Part shown: one piece after another, positions 50,206-62,843 of the stretch
Layout of the letters: each line of letters opens with the position of its first letter
Position numbering within the stretch: position 1 is the first letter of the stretch
Origin: Sanderia malayensis
Taxonomy: Eukaryota > Cnidaria > Scyphozoa > Semaeostomeae > Pelagiidae
Direction: 5' to 3'
Length of the DNA stretch: 64,000 nt
Assembly (NCBI GenBank): GCA_013076295.1
Contig: RQOL01000519.1
Location: 1,240,001-1,304,000 of the forward strand
The notes under the pieces: generated by a model
What the model was told of the DNA's origin: nothing
The model's input: only the letters and a program-made list of their open reading frames with translations
Database searches by the model: none
Translations under genes and position numbers: made by a program

Positions 50206-51482
50206 AGATGGACTCTTCAAAACCAAGATTGTTTGCTGCAACATGCTGATAACTGCTTTGTGATTTAATATTTTATTATTTGTTTTTCATCAGCAGATAG
50301 TGCTCCATTTATCAACAGATGGTATTTCATCCCCTGCATGTGCTTGAGAAATATTCGCTCTGAGCTTTGCTCGTAAAACCCTCGGCCTGTTTCACATGTG
50401 ATGCGTATGTTACATGCATGCAGCATAAAAACCATGATCAAATTCAGCCCTGAAACTTTATCCTCCTTAAAAAAAACTTTACAGCACATGCAGTATGAAT
50501 ACCATCATTTATATAAATTCTCTTACTTGCTGCTTTCTAAGCTTTTAACTTTTACTACTATTCAGAATTTTAGCCAGGATCATTGTTATCTGATATCAGA
50601 ATTCTCTCTGGTGGTAAATTCTGATAAAACCTGTATATATGCGATAGGTAATGTTTATCATGTATCAAGGAAGTCTCTGGTGGACTGCCTTGAACTGCAA
50701 AGTATATTGCTTATGTATTTAAAATTGTTTTTGGGATTGTCTCTGGTGGACTGTCTCAACATTGCAAAGCAGAGTATATACAAAATATGATCCTGTAAAA
50801 TTTTCAACTGAATTGTATTTTAAAGTATTTTGAAATTTATATTTTTACTTCTATTGTTCGAGCTCTTTTGTTGTCGTATTATCATGATGAGACTGATAAA
50901 CCTTGAGATTTTATTCTTGTGTCATCTTCAACGATAAGAAAGTATAATGTAAAGGACCGAGTAATAATAGCTACATTTGGTGAATTAAAAATAACAATTT
51001 CACTCGAACATTTATCGTTGTCTGGTGGTTTACTTCAACAAGAGTAAACATTGAAAGAGAAAAAGAACAAATCGTTTTCGAAAACATCATATCAAAACAT
51101 TCCAATATTACCACCATATATACATTATATTTCGTTGCAAAGCTTAAATATTCCACTGGTAATAAATACAGTGATAGAAAGTAACATTCAAATTTAGATT
51201 TGATTACCCAGAATTTAAATATAAATACAAAATGAAGTTACTATCCTTGTCAGAAAATTAGATAAATTGTAATTCCCGGATATTAGCATGAAATTTATAA
51301 TATCTTTTCTATGCAAATTATTTACAATAGGCTTGTTGTTCGAAAATTAATCGTTAAATTCAAATTTACAAGCCAATATATCCTCTTCCTTGACAGATAT
51401 TTCAATTTTCTTTGAAATACAACTGGACTCAAAAATGATTACTTGCTTTATCTTTTGATAAATGACGACAGGCTGCGTAATG
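50206..51482. other. Convergent intergenic region / 3' UTRs
   Basis: AT-rich, between the 397-residue gene and the 3' end of nephrocystin-3. A block beginning CTCTGGTGGACTG occurs twice (about 50673 and 50741). A short ORF at 50398-50790 has no recognisable features. No gene supported. Confidence 0.6.
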
Positions 51483-54400
51483 CTACGTTTTTGGTATGCG
51501 CACCATGGATGAGAAGGACGATCTTCTTGATGTCGCTTCTTTGTGCCTCGATTCCAATTCGCTGCCTCTGTTTGGTTGACCACGTTTTGGAAGACGTAAT
51601 GGTGCGTTGTACGTAGTTCGACCTTGATCTAGTGCTTGTTTGAACATCTTTGCAGCTTCTTGGGTATCACCCTGAAATAAAAATTGAACAACAAATGTAG
51701 CAGGTTGATAATGTAATAGCTAATACATAATATGGCATTGCACGCATAAGCCAAACAGACATGCATTTAATAGAGGGAACACTATAAATTGAAACTGGCA
51801 TGGTTGGCTCTGATACATACCGCATCTAGGTATAGCTTTGCCATGTTCTGCAATATCTCTGTAACACGGGGATGTTGGATGCCCAAATGCTCTTCGTACA
51901 GTTTTATTGCACGCTCATACAATGGCAGGGCATCTTGATGCTTGTTCTAGAGAAGAGAAATAACATCAACCACAGCCTTTATCATTTGAAACCTCTCATC
52001 GAATGCATCATCGGAGAAATGATCACTCTTTGTTGCTTATAAGCAAAATTACCCTGATGGTTCTTAATCCATTGGTTCTTATATGCGGGTTTTTACTGTA
52101 TAAGCCTTCTAAGAACAGTTAACAGAGTTTCTTACCATTTGACAAAGCAATACTGCAAGGTTATTCATAGCACACGCCACACCGGGATGATTTTCACCCA
52201 AACTATTTTCTCTAGTCTCAAGGATTTGTCTAAAAACGTAGCAATTAAAATCATCAGATCAAATTTTACTGCTACTTCACGTTGCTTGAAGTAGACGCCA
52301 GCCTACATTACTCTATGAAGCATAAAAAAATTGAAATAAAAACAACGAATTGATACCTATAGAGCTTCTCTGCATCAATATACTTCCCCTAGAAATAATC
52401 GAAATGTGTATTATAAGATTGACAGTTGTATTTACATTGGCATTGGCAATTACTATCTAAAGTCAACAAGCTTGGAAGTAAGAAAACGCTATTCAACTGA
52501 TTATATGATCAGCTGTGGTGTGACTATCAGTGATACATCGTGTGGGATTAATTAGCGTGCCTCCGGGACGGGGCCCCGTTACTAGTCCTTACCTGTTTCC
52601 TGAATAGCCCAGCCAAATGTCTCAGTGTCGACTGAACGCTTGGATTGTGGCTAGGAAAGACCTACAAGTCAGAAACGTAATATGATTAGTTTAGGGTAGA
52701 CTCATTCTATTGTGTCCCTGTGCTTTGCTCATAGCTCGCTCACCAGAACCGAGCGAGCAAAAACGAGTGAGGCACAGGGACGCAATGTAGTGAGACTAAG
52801 TTTAAGTTTCGCATTAAAGGGGAACTTTTGACGACATGATCCATTGCCATGCCGAGAGAAACTTAGTAGCAATGCAGATGCAAAGATAAAGATAAAACAT
52901 TGACAGACTCACCTTAGATCGTATTGCTAATGCTCTTCCATAAAGAGTTTCCGCTTGTTTGTATCTGCAACAACAAAATATAATTTTCATTTAAAACCTC
53001 CTAGTTGTAAATGATTAATTGTAAATAGTTGTGAATGACAAATTATTATAACGATTTCTAAATGTTTTGACAGGTTATTGGTTACCACGACATCATATAT
53101 CAATGAAGATTCGGCCAGGTATGTGGATTCGATCTTATTGCGCTCGGTATAATGGTTTGTACATATCCGACCCGCTATTAATAGGATACTGTCTCACTTA
53201 CAATTTCTGGTCGTTGTACAAGGCTGCCAGGTTGTGCAGAGACTGCGCCACATCGGGGTGATCAGGGCCAAAAAGTGATTCTCGTGTCTTTAATGCACGC
53301 TCGAAGAAGGACTTTGCTAGGCTGTAAATTAAAAAGGTTTCTCCAGTTCATATCGAATTTAAAAGTCAATCTAAAAGAGACACTTGTCGGAGCTTTAAAG
53401 TGGTCTAAAAGGGACACTTGTCGGAGCTTTAAAGTGGTCTAGAACGGACACGTAGTGGAGCTTTTAAATTGTCTAAAAGGGACATGTGTTGGAGCTTTTC
53501 AGTGATTTAAAAGGGACACATGTTGGAGCTTTCAAGTGGTCTAAAAAGGACACGTGTTGGGGCCTACATTTGGTCTTAAAAAGCATTTTTTGGAGCCTGT
53601 AAATGGTCTGAAAGAGACACTTATTGGAGCCTGTAACTAGTCCAAAGGCCACATTTATTGGAATATTTTCAATGGTGTTATACAGAGAGTCTCATTCAAA
53701 GATTTATCAAGTCACCTGTAATTATTCTGCAGAAAGAATATCACGCCAAGGTCATTCAACGACTTGCCAACTTCAGCAGACACGTTAGTCGTTGCGATGT
53801 CAGAAATCTCTTCTGCATACTGTTTCAGAATCTCCAGTGAAGATTCTGACGACTGCATTTTATAGAATTTTTGATAAATATGAGCAGCTCGTTTCCTCAA
53901 TGGCTCAGCAACACTCATCCTGTAACATAAAGCAGAATGAATTAAACAACACATTCTCAATTGCAGTGAAGAGTAAATAGTCGCTCAAACGAGACCATTT
54001 TATGAGGCATGTTATCTTGTCTGGCAGGTCATATGGGCGTTCATTTAAAGTGCTTCAAAACAGCTGTAAAAACTTGCCTCTCCTGCAGAAGGTAAAACAC
54101 TGCTAATGCATCTAATTCCTAAAAAGAAAAGGACACAGACACAGTTAAAATGGGAATAAAAGACCACCGCTGCTAATTGTGGCAAAACTCACTGTATTGA
54201 TAGTGGAACAATGTCAAATGCATACTTTTTAAAATAAGAATACTAAATAAGCTCAGATAAATAATAAAAAGCAAACTTACCTTTGCTACTGAAGGATGGT
54301 CAGGGCCATATGCATTTTCTTTGATCTCAAGAGCTTGCTTAAACATTGTCTCCGCAGTGCTACATAGATAACAAATGGATAACACAATGTTATTTGAATT

Positions 54401-57400
54401 ACATGACGCTTAACTTACGCAGGGGAAGGATGATGGAAAGGAGAAGAATACACCAATTGATTTTTTATTTGCTAGTTATGATGATACGCACCTGTATTTT
54501 TTCCAATGCATGTAAAGACCTCCCAAGAGATGGAATGATTGACCGATGCTTGGGTGATCTGGGTCTAACGATGATTCCTTGAGCTCCAGACTCCTCTCCA
54601 ATGGTCTTAATGCCTTTGGAATATGAAGAAAATCAAATGACACTGGAATATATGTATACAGTGAAGCCTGCATTAACGGGCACCTCTATATACAACGGTC
54701 ATCATTGAACAATGGATAAAAACATTCATCCCAATAATGTCCTTTACAAGGAGATTCCACTGTGGCATGTTCCATGTTGCATCGATACAATATATTGGCC
54801 TCTCATTCAGCAGATTGGTTGCAAGGCTGGAGTGTTGTGCTGGTTATACCTTTCAGAGGAAAGAGGTAGTAAGTAGAGGTAATGCCAAAGAAATCATACC
54901 TGTGACAGCATTCCAAGTTCTCTGAGAAATCTACCAAGGGTATCGTACAACATTGGTGTTTTAGGTGCAAAGTTTGGGTCTACAGATAGAAAATATCGTC
55001 ATTATCACCATCAATGATCAATGATCAATTTCTTCGCAATTAACAGTCTTAATATCAACATATGTAAACATACCGTTTTCCATAAATTTGATGAAATCGT
55101 AGTAACAAGTAGCCATTTTGGACAAATCTTGGTCAAAAAGTTGCCAATAACCAATTAGCTCAGCACATCTTCCTCTGCAAATGAAAACCGCAAAGAAAAC
55201 ACTGATGATCATCTCGCACACACTAGTACAACACGGCTAATTTTACTAGTGAAAATACTGATGATCACCCAATAGAAATACTAACTTTCTGTACAGGCGT
55301 ACGAATATACACATGGTACCGATGACATCTTTCAAAGCTTGAAGTTGTCCAGCTTTGACAAGAAGCCATGGGAGCTCATCTGCCACTCGGAATGGTACTT
55401 GTCCCGGTACGTTTTTCGCCTGGAAAAACCTGATCAGATTCTGTCTAATCGTCACGACATGTGTCTCGCGGTCATAAAGCGCGTAGTATTTCTCGACAGC
55501 AACTCGAATCTGATAACAGAAGGAATAGCTTTGATTACTTTAGAGTGCAGTGGTGCTGGTGTAATAGAAACAATGCATGATACACTGTTGTAAAAATATG
55601 GTAAAAATACAAAGCTGGTTAGAATGAATGTCCAAGGAAAGAACTATAAGCATGGTTACACTAAAACCGCATACCTGTTGATTGGAAAGGGACAGGAATC
55701 CACTTAAACTGGTGCATATCTTTTTGTGGACAAGTTCCTTTTGAATGTCAACCCATACCAGCCATGGAATTCGAAACAATTGAATAATCTCAGATTCGCC
55801 CAATCCATTTCTTGCCAGGAATATGTGCGTCAGAACCTGGTTATGAAACAAAGAATTGTTATTTGGCTTCAGGAAAGTTTGTTTTGTGTTATCAGCTACA
55901 AAGGTTATGACGTGCGCAATGTTTTACTTACGTTCCTGATCGTCTCTCTACCATACTTGCTCTCAAGCTCTTCAATCACAATAAGGTAAAAGTCAGATAT
56001 GTCCTAAGAAGCAAAACAGAAAACTGTCAAATAATAATCATGGAAGACACAGATTCAAATTCAGTTTCATATTTTTTAAATTCCTCTGCATACATTTTAT
56101 CAATTGCATGACTATAATAATGAGTACAGTATGGCATGGATACTTGTTCAAAACATACCGTTGTTTTGTGTAATTTGGCAATCTCACTGCTGATCTCTTG
56201 ATACGAATTGCAACTACAAAATAAAAACATATTAGGTCATCAAGGTAGTGTCCAATTCAAGGTAATCTTCATGATCAGAAATACTGTAATGCCCACTACT
56301 ATGAGACGCCACCTCGAATAAACAACCCATATAAAATAAAAAATTTCGAGCCATAAATTCAATGAAACTTCGAAATTAACCATCGAATCATTATTACCAG
56401 TGTAAAAACTTACCTTTCCAATTGCTTCGTCAGTAATGTTAGATACATTGGATTCTCTAAAGCATTCTGGTTGAATTGAGTAGATATTTGATTCATCTGC
56501 AAAACAAAGCTTTGGCTTTAGAGCAAATCGAAAGCAAGACATGGGCACATGGAACTAAATTAGATCAAGGCAGAATGTGGTGACGAATGGTTTGGGCATT
56601 GAAGTGCTTTAAACCTTTCAATACCAACTATTTTGTATTCAAGTTCGAGCATTTGATGGTGGGCAAATAAAAACTGTAGTCTAAAGATTGTTACCAGTTC
56701 TGGGGAGAATGAAATGGTTTCGTTTCTCCATGACATTTCCACAAATTCTTTCGTTTCACGGCGTGTGAATGGCTGTATGTTTAGCTGCGTCCAAGACCTT
56801 CAAAAACCGAAGCTTGTGTGAATAATTCTCACGAATTGAAAGACAATAAATTACCTAACTGTGATATATTGACCGAATGACTATTATTATTATGTTTAAA
56901 GACTGGATATGGTTGCCCTAGCATGCACCAAGACCTTTGTTAGACCTGATACCTTTGTCAGACCTAATACCTTTGTTAGACCTAATACATGTGTAAAAAC
57001 AAGTTGGGTTTATGTTCTGTTGTTTAGTTATTGAATACACACATACAGTGTTTTTCTCTCTCTGGTATCTACTAACAAAACGTAGAATATTAAACTAAAA
57101 GTGAATGAAATGCATTCACCTCCACTCTTTTGGACAGTTGTCATTGGTAACCGAAATGACAAGCCTGCAGCCAACAGGCAACGGATCAACAACCCACTTC
57201 ATGTAGGAAGAGATACCCTGGAAAAATGACAAGGCGCGTAGGTTAAAGCATTAGGCTAACAGCATCATAATATGACGCATGTTCTCGAGCAACAGCATTG
57301 CACAGCTCCTTACTCTGGTGTGCATAATAAACGGGGGGGGGGTTAAAATAAACGGGGGGTGGGGAAAAATTTTCAAAAACTAATAAACGGGGGGGTCAGG

Positions 57401-60400
57401 GTTAGGGTTAGGATTAGGGTTAGGGTTAGGGATGGAATCTCCAAAAAGCAACAGAGGGGGGATGCACAGTACTAATAAATGATCTTTCTTGATGTTGAAA
57501 ATCTAGAAGTGCTACTAATATAGAAAAGGAAAAATTAATTATGTTCATGCTCATCATTCACATAATTTAAGTACATCAAATGCAAATTCCAACAATTTTG
57601 TAAACAGCAGTGCAAAACCAAAAATTCTAAATTTGAATTGCCAAAAAACAATAAACGGGGGGTCATAATTAGCTCCGGGGGGGTGGGAAAATTTTTAAAA
57701 AATTAATAAGCGGGGGGGGGTACGTTTATTATGCACACAAGAGTAGTACTGCAGTTTCTGATGGATAGCATTCTATATTTACCTCCTGTGCAAGTCCTGC
57801 TCAGCAGTGCTTATCAATGAATGTATGGATAATTCAGGGGGTAAACATACCATGAGGTTATCAGCACCGTCAATGACAACAATGATTCCGTTTGGCAATC
57901 TTGCAGACATCTTTTCAAGCCATTTTGGAAATTCATCTTCGAGTCTTGCCGGATTACAAGTAGACGGAAGCTGTTGCATAAGCTGAAAAACGAAAAATAA
58001 AAATATTAATATATTATTAATCAATCAGCCGACCACTCGATCACTAAATCATTTAACAGCCCAGTTATTCAATTAAATAACGACTTGATGAATACCTGTA
58101 CAGTAAGTCTTCTCATAACTTGAACGACATCAGCACTGAATGACATTTTTGACCCAACAAAATGATATATCAACTTGCTATCATGCAAACTAGCCTGCTG
58201 CATTTGAATCCTATGGAAAAAACACAAGATAAGGATTAACATGACGTCGGTCTTAGTCAGATATACACACGCTTCATGTAAAGAAGTAATAGGAAGAGAT
58301 TGTTTAAGCTTACCATCTCGCTAGAAGAAATGACTTCCCAGCTCCACTGTCACCAGTTACAAGCAATGGCTGCGCAGGGCCATCATACGTAACATGTTTG
58401 TCCAGCTGGTCTATGTACTGTGGATATCAAAGTCATTTAACTTGATACTACGTTCAGTAACCTTCATCACAAAAATGTTGTATAATTTACTTAAGCCCTG
58501 AAGAAAACCCTGTTATCAACTATAAGATAATTAAACACCAATATACAATTGACATCCACAATCTCGACTACCCACGATCTCGAAAATTCGCTCCATTTGA
58601 AACGATTTTCCAATTCCCCCTGCTTTGGTATAGTATAGTTGGGACATTCATTATTTCGAGCATTCACTATCTCGAACAAACTTCCCTCGAAAGTTTGATA
58701 CGGGGATGTCAACTGTATTCGGAATTTTTCTGTATCAGTTTAACCATGGATTAATTCGGTCTTTGTTCAGCCGCCCCCCCCCCACAAGTTTCACACTTTC
58801 CCTCTTCATTCAGATGACTCCATTTTTTACATGGTAATTTTTGCCCTTTAAACAGAGTAAAGACAATGGAGATGATAAGGCTTGAAACCTGTTGAATTGC
58901 AATGGCATCAAAATCTTCAGCGGCGAAATTCTTCAAAGCCAACGACTGTTCGTAATCAGAGAATGCATCCCAGCCACAGCCAACACACCATTCTTCATCG
59001 TCATTCGGAAAGAGCTTTTTCCCTGAGTTGTGTGACGTTTGCTCAGTGAGAAACTGGAAGAAAAACAGTCATTTGATCAAAGAAACTGCAGGTAGATAAA
59101 ACTCCTCTTTTTACATTCATCGCATAGACATGTGGTTAGGGTTGAAGAAGATTGCCACTTTTAGATACATAGGCAGTGCATACATGCTATAAAATGTGCA
59201 ATTGCATCTGCATACACTGGAATGGAACCTCAATTAACGGACACCTCTATAAAGCGGCCACCTCTGAACAACAGATAAATAGTTTTTCCCAAAATGTTTC
59301 AAAATTGGTTACCTCTTTACAAATGCAACCTCTATACAATAGATACATCTTTATAAAGGACAAAAAGATTTATCCCAATGGTGTCCGTTATATGTTATGA
59401 TGGTATGGTATCCGTTTTAGTTCAAACTCGTGTAATTCAAACTCTATCTAATTTTCTGGTCTGTCCCTTAAAAGATCACTGAAGAACCAATCCTTATGAA
59501 ACAAACTTCTATAATTCAAACTCTTTGTACTTCAAATACTTTCATGCTTCCTCGGGTGTTCCAATTAAACAGAGTTGACTGTATTAAAATGCTAAAAAAT
59601 ATTCTCACCGTTTTTATGATGGTTTCTAGAACAGAATAAACTTCGGAAACAACCAATACCTTTGGGCTTTTTTCTTCAAAGTAAATTATCTACAAAATGA
59701 ACATTGATAAGATATGAAATAGCTAGTAAATGACAGTAGTTAGTATTGTATTCAAAGATTGAGAGTTCTCAGATACTTTGAAACAAGTTATCTTTTTATG
59801 GCAAATAATAAACATTTATGCACAAAGGGAAAATTGAACTAATAACTAAATAAAACACCTTGATCCGTTTTCCAGAAATGATTTCATACCACAATTCATT
59901 GTCAATCTCTGCTTTTGTCTCACTTAAATCGAAACAAGCAATGGAAAATTAGAATTACCAGCTATCTCTCCTTGCAAATAGCATGTTTTCAGCAAAAGCT
60001 TTGTCAAATTGCTTACCTCTTTTGTGCATTACCTCTAACGCAAAATATACTGTGGTTAATGCCAGACTTTCTTTGCATTCCATTTTTTATATCCTCTGTT
60101 GTGATGCTGAAGAAAAAAACATTTTTGCAAGCTTTTTATTTACTGAGAGGTACTTGATAAAATATGCAGGTACATCTATTAAAGAAATTATCTTCAAAAC
60201 ACATACTCATCAATGGATGTCCCCAGAAAGCTGATAAATATGTCACAAGTTTCAACAAGCTCTTTTCGTTTTGATATCAAGTCAGTTTGATCAACCTGTA
60301 CAACATGAGTTGAAATACAATGTGCTTAGAATACAATGCACAAATTTCTAGATCACTCATGATAAATTTTTATGAAGTTGATTCATACCTCTTCTGAGCT

Positions 60401-62395
60401 CTCGTTCCAATACTCATGAGGAATATATATTGGTAATAAAAACCGTCCTTCAAATTCACATTGCTGCATTAGAGGCGGGAAGTGCTTCTACAATGAGAAT
60501 TAACAAGTTAAACACGAGTGAAGTTTAAAAAACAAAGCATGACATTTTTATCATTATGATAATTATTATTATATTCAATTGTTTGCAATTGTCTGGTCAT
60601 TATAGCTAGGGATGGTTTATCATGTTATGAGCAGAAATGTTTGTGATGAATAACCCACTCTCTCATAACTCGGCCTGTTGGTTGGAGAAGAATCTCTCAA
60701 AATGTTGCATGCTCACAAACACTCCTGCTCATGACATAAACCACTTCTTATAAAAATGATGATGATGATCATTATTATTATCAATTTACTTGAAGTTGGC
60801 ATTTCTATTTGAAATAGCTAAAGGAGCTAATCAAGGCAAATTAAACCAAAGAATTGAAGCATACATTCAAGCACCATGAAAAAACCATCACAAAGGTCTT
60901 CTGTGATATTGACACAGCAGTGCTGTAATTAAAGGTTGAATATAAACCATGATGTTAAAGCTTATTTACCTTGATTAACAATTGGACTTCCTCTTCTAGG
61001 TCTTCAGTGGCTGAGATGTATACTCTGTATTGATTACTTTCAGGTATGCTCATTATGCTTGTCTTTAGTGATTTGACAAGGTTTTGCACAATAGAATCCC
61101 AATCACCTGTGTCACATTGAACAATATTGAAATTCAAAATTCATAATCAAAATCAAACAGAACAAAAAACTTCTCAAAAGGCTGTCATGCAAAAGAAAAA
61201 TAATTATAGTGATAAAAATTCTTTTTGTGATAATGAGGACTTTAGGATATCACTAGGCTCAAACAAAAAAGCCTATAATGAATTGTCAAAGGCAAGCAAT
61301 ATATGTGACGTGTCAATGACATTGGGTATTGCATAAATAGCGGTCAATACACGAGGGTTCAACTGCAGAGTGATAGTAGTTACCTTTATTGACATTCATG
61401 TAAGTTTCCTGACCCTCAATTCCGAATTGGCTGGGTTCAACTCCCTTGAAAAGCATCTGATTACTGTGACTCGTCTCCAATGTTGATAGTGAATCAAATG
61501 TTCCAGCCATGTTGTTTAGTTCTGTTGGGAATCCCATAAGGTCACCACCCTCACCAGCAAACTCAAAGCCATTGTTTTCCGATTCTGATTCCTGGATATT
61601 GACGTATTTCATCAAACGTGCTTCAAGCTGACGTTTTTCTTTAAGCAGTGTTTGTAGCTCATTTGCTTTTGTGTCTCTGAATAATTTGAACTGTCTCTGG
61701 ACCTTGTCTCTTTCTGTGAGTGGAGGTAGAGTGAGACAAATTCAGTTTTACAACAATGGTTTACTGGAACAACAGAAATTTACCAGTTTTGTACCAAATA
61801 ATTAATTGGTAAGATCAAAATCAAGATTCCTTTATATCAATGTTTACCAATCCCACTAAAGTATCATCAAAGAATTATCAACAAATCGTTCATCGAACAA
61901 ATGTTTACCTGCTTCGATTGCCAATGACCTTTCCAAAGCGTCCTTCTCTGCCATTTGAGCTCTGTCTCTTTCGTTCTTTAATTTTGTACATGTAGTTTGA
62001 AACATTTTCAGCTCTCCCCTAAGTCTTCGGTTCTCGTTAAAGGTCATTTCACATTGTCGTGACAATAAGGAAATTTCACTTGTTTTTTCAGCCTTATATT
62101 TATCGAAATCCTTCTGCAATATCTCGACTTCTGGGTTCATATGAACAGCTACTGCAGACTGCAAACTTGTCGTTTTTCGTATACTACCCTTTTGTTTACC
62201 TATCCTAAACGACCCTATTGATCGTAATGATATGGACAGTGGTCTTCTAATCTTAAATGGATAATCAACGGGAACACGAACCTCATGATCTGTTGAAAAT
62301 TTGTCTTTACCATTTTCCTCATCGACAGAATCTTTCGTCCTACTTCTACAGTTACGTATTTTATTTGAGCGACAACAACAAGCACTGTTACCCAT
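51483..62395 (-). CDS. NPHP3: Nephrocystin-3
   Basis: A long multi-exon minus-strand gene. Exon 1 (62395-61909) starts [10 protein letters not shown]: Gly2 fits N-myristoylation, Cys6-8 fit palmitoylation, and a coiled coil follows. Further exons include 61713-61384, 61106-60970 ([15 protein letters not shown]), 60487-60389, 60295-60207, 60070-60017, 59908-59859, 59689-59609, 59053-58889, 58417-58314 (P-loop GDSGAGKS), 58210-58096, 57982-57851 (Walker [11 protein letters not shown]), 57217-57120 and 56797-56695. The region 61106-60207 is DUF4062-like. From about 54900 to 51600 there are TPR exons with repeats like [16 protein letters not shown] and [16 protein letters not shown]. The stop is at 51485-51483. 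The STAND architecture and TPR sequence match vertebrate NPHP3, a ciliary inversin-compartment protein. Not every exon was fixed. Confidence 0.93.
52021..52100. mobile_element. Partial copy of the TA-flanked MITE at 38075
   Basis: It ends GGTTCTTATATGCGGG then TTTTTACTG, and matches the reverse complement of the left half of the element at 38075-38221, including GATGGTTCTTAATCCATTGG. The other half is absent. Located in an NPHP3 intron. Confidence 0.75.
52697..52798. mobile_element. Foldback element with TAGACTCA ends, 102 bp
   Basis: It starts TAGACTCATTCTATTGTGTC and ends CGCAATGTAGTGAGACTA, an imperfect inverted repeat. An internal GAGCGAGC/GCTCGCTC pair extends the hairpin. Same family as 29103-29168, here in an NPHP3 intron. 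Confidence 0.82.
53375..53660. repeat. Minisatellite, about 37-bp unit
   Basis: Seven or so imperfect copies of AAAAGGGACACTTGTCGGAG plus CTTTAAAGTGGTCT in an NPHP3 intron. The left copies are most alike, with decay to the right. Confidence 0.88.
54658..54760. mobile_element. MITE fragment (TTAACGGGCACCTCTATA type)
   Basis: The segment runs from CAGTGAAGCCTGCATTAACG to GGAGATTCCACTG, with TTAACGGGCACCTCTATA and ATCCCAATAATGTCC inside. It matches the blocks at 59218-59392 and 664-838 (TTAACGGACACCTCTATAAA ... ATCCCAATGGTGTCC). CAGTGAA and TTCCACTG form inverted ends. Within an NPHP3 intron. Confidence 0.7.
57300..57740. repeat. Element carrying interstitial TTAGGG repeats
   Basis: About five to six TTAGGG units, one changed to ATTAGG, lie at about 57397-57432. 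They are embedded in a segment bounded by related G-rich motifs: GTGTGCATAATAAACGGGGG at about 57321 and ATAAGCGGGGGGGG then TACGTTTATTATGCACAC at about 57704-57739. The inverted TGTGCATAATAAACG ends suggest one mobile unit of about 420 bp inside an NPHP3 intron. Confidence 0.75.
58548..58716. mobile_element. MITE with TTGACATCC ends
   Basis: The left end CAATTGACATCC and right end GGGATGTCAACTG are inverted repeats enclosing about 150 bases that contain several ATCTCGA/TTTCGAG motifs. Non-coding. It lies in the NPHP3 intron next to the P-loop exon. The duplicated copy at the window start lacks the left end because the window begins inside it. Confidence 0.72.
59404..59586. mobile_element. 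Pogo-like MITE in NPHP3 intron
   Basis: It contains GTGTAATTCAAACTCTATCT, GTCCCTTAAAAGATCACTGA and CTCGGGTGTTCCAATTAAAC, and ends AGAGTTGACTGTATT. The same ordered blocks occur at 39053-39245 and, as part of the large duplication, at 850-1030. No coding capacity. Confidence 0.6.
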
Positions 62396-62843
62396 TGCTT
62401 TTCAATTATATTTTCGTAAATTATGAATACGAGTTCGGATAAAAACACCACATAGACTACTGCTCAATGCCGCAAAAAATGTCCATTTCTTCATGGAGAA
62501 AAATTATTAGCAATCCATTCATCCACCATTTATGAATCATTTCATTCCCAAGTGGTCGGCACTGCACTACTGCAATGCACCAGTACGCAAGGATTTTTGT
62601 GTACAATAATGACATCATCGGCAAAACATGATTGCGAGGCTGTTTCCGAGCAACACGATTAACGACAACGCAGGAAGTACATTTGCTAAAATTCACTGGT
62701 TTGGCCGTGGGCCCAAAAAGGAAGCCCCCTAAAACAAAATTCTTTTTACGAAAAGCTTGTTATAAACCATTTGTTGCAAGTTTCCACAATATCGTATTCA
62801 ACTCAAAAGACATTTTGTGCAAAAAGATTATGTATACTAAATT
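62396..62843. other. Upstream region of NPHP3
   Basis: It holds the presumed NPHP3 promoter and 5' UTR on the minus strand. No independent gene is supported. The downstream satellite begins at 62844, so less than 450 bases separate the start codon from repetitive DNA. Confidence 0.5.
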
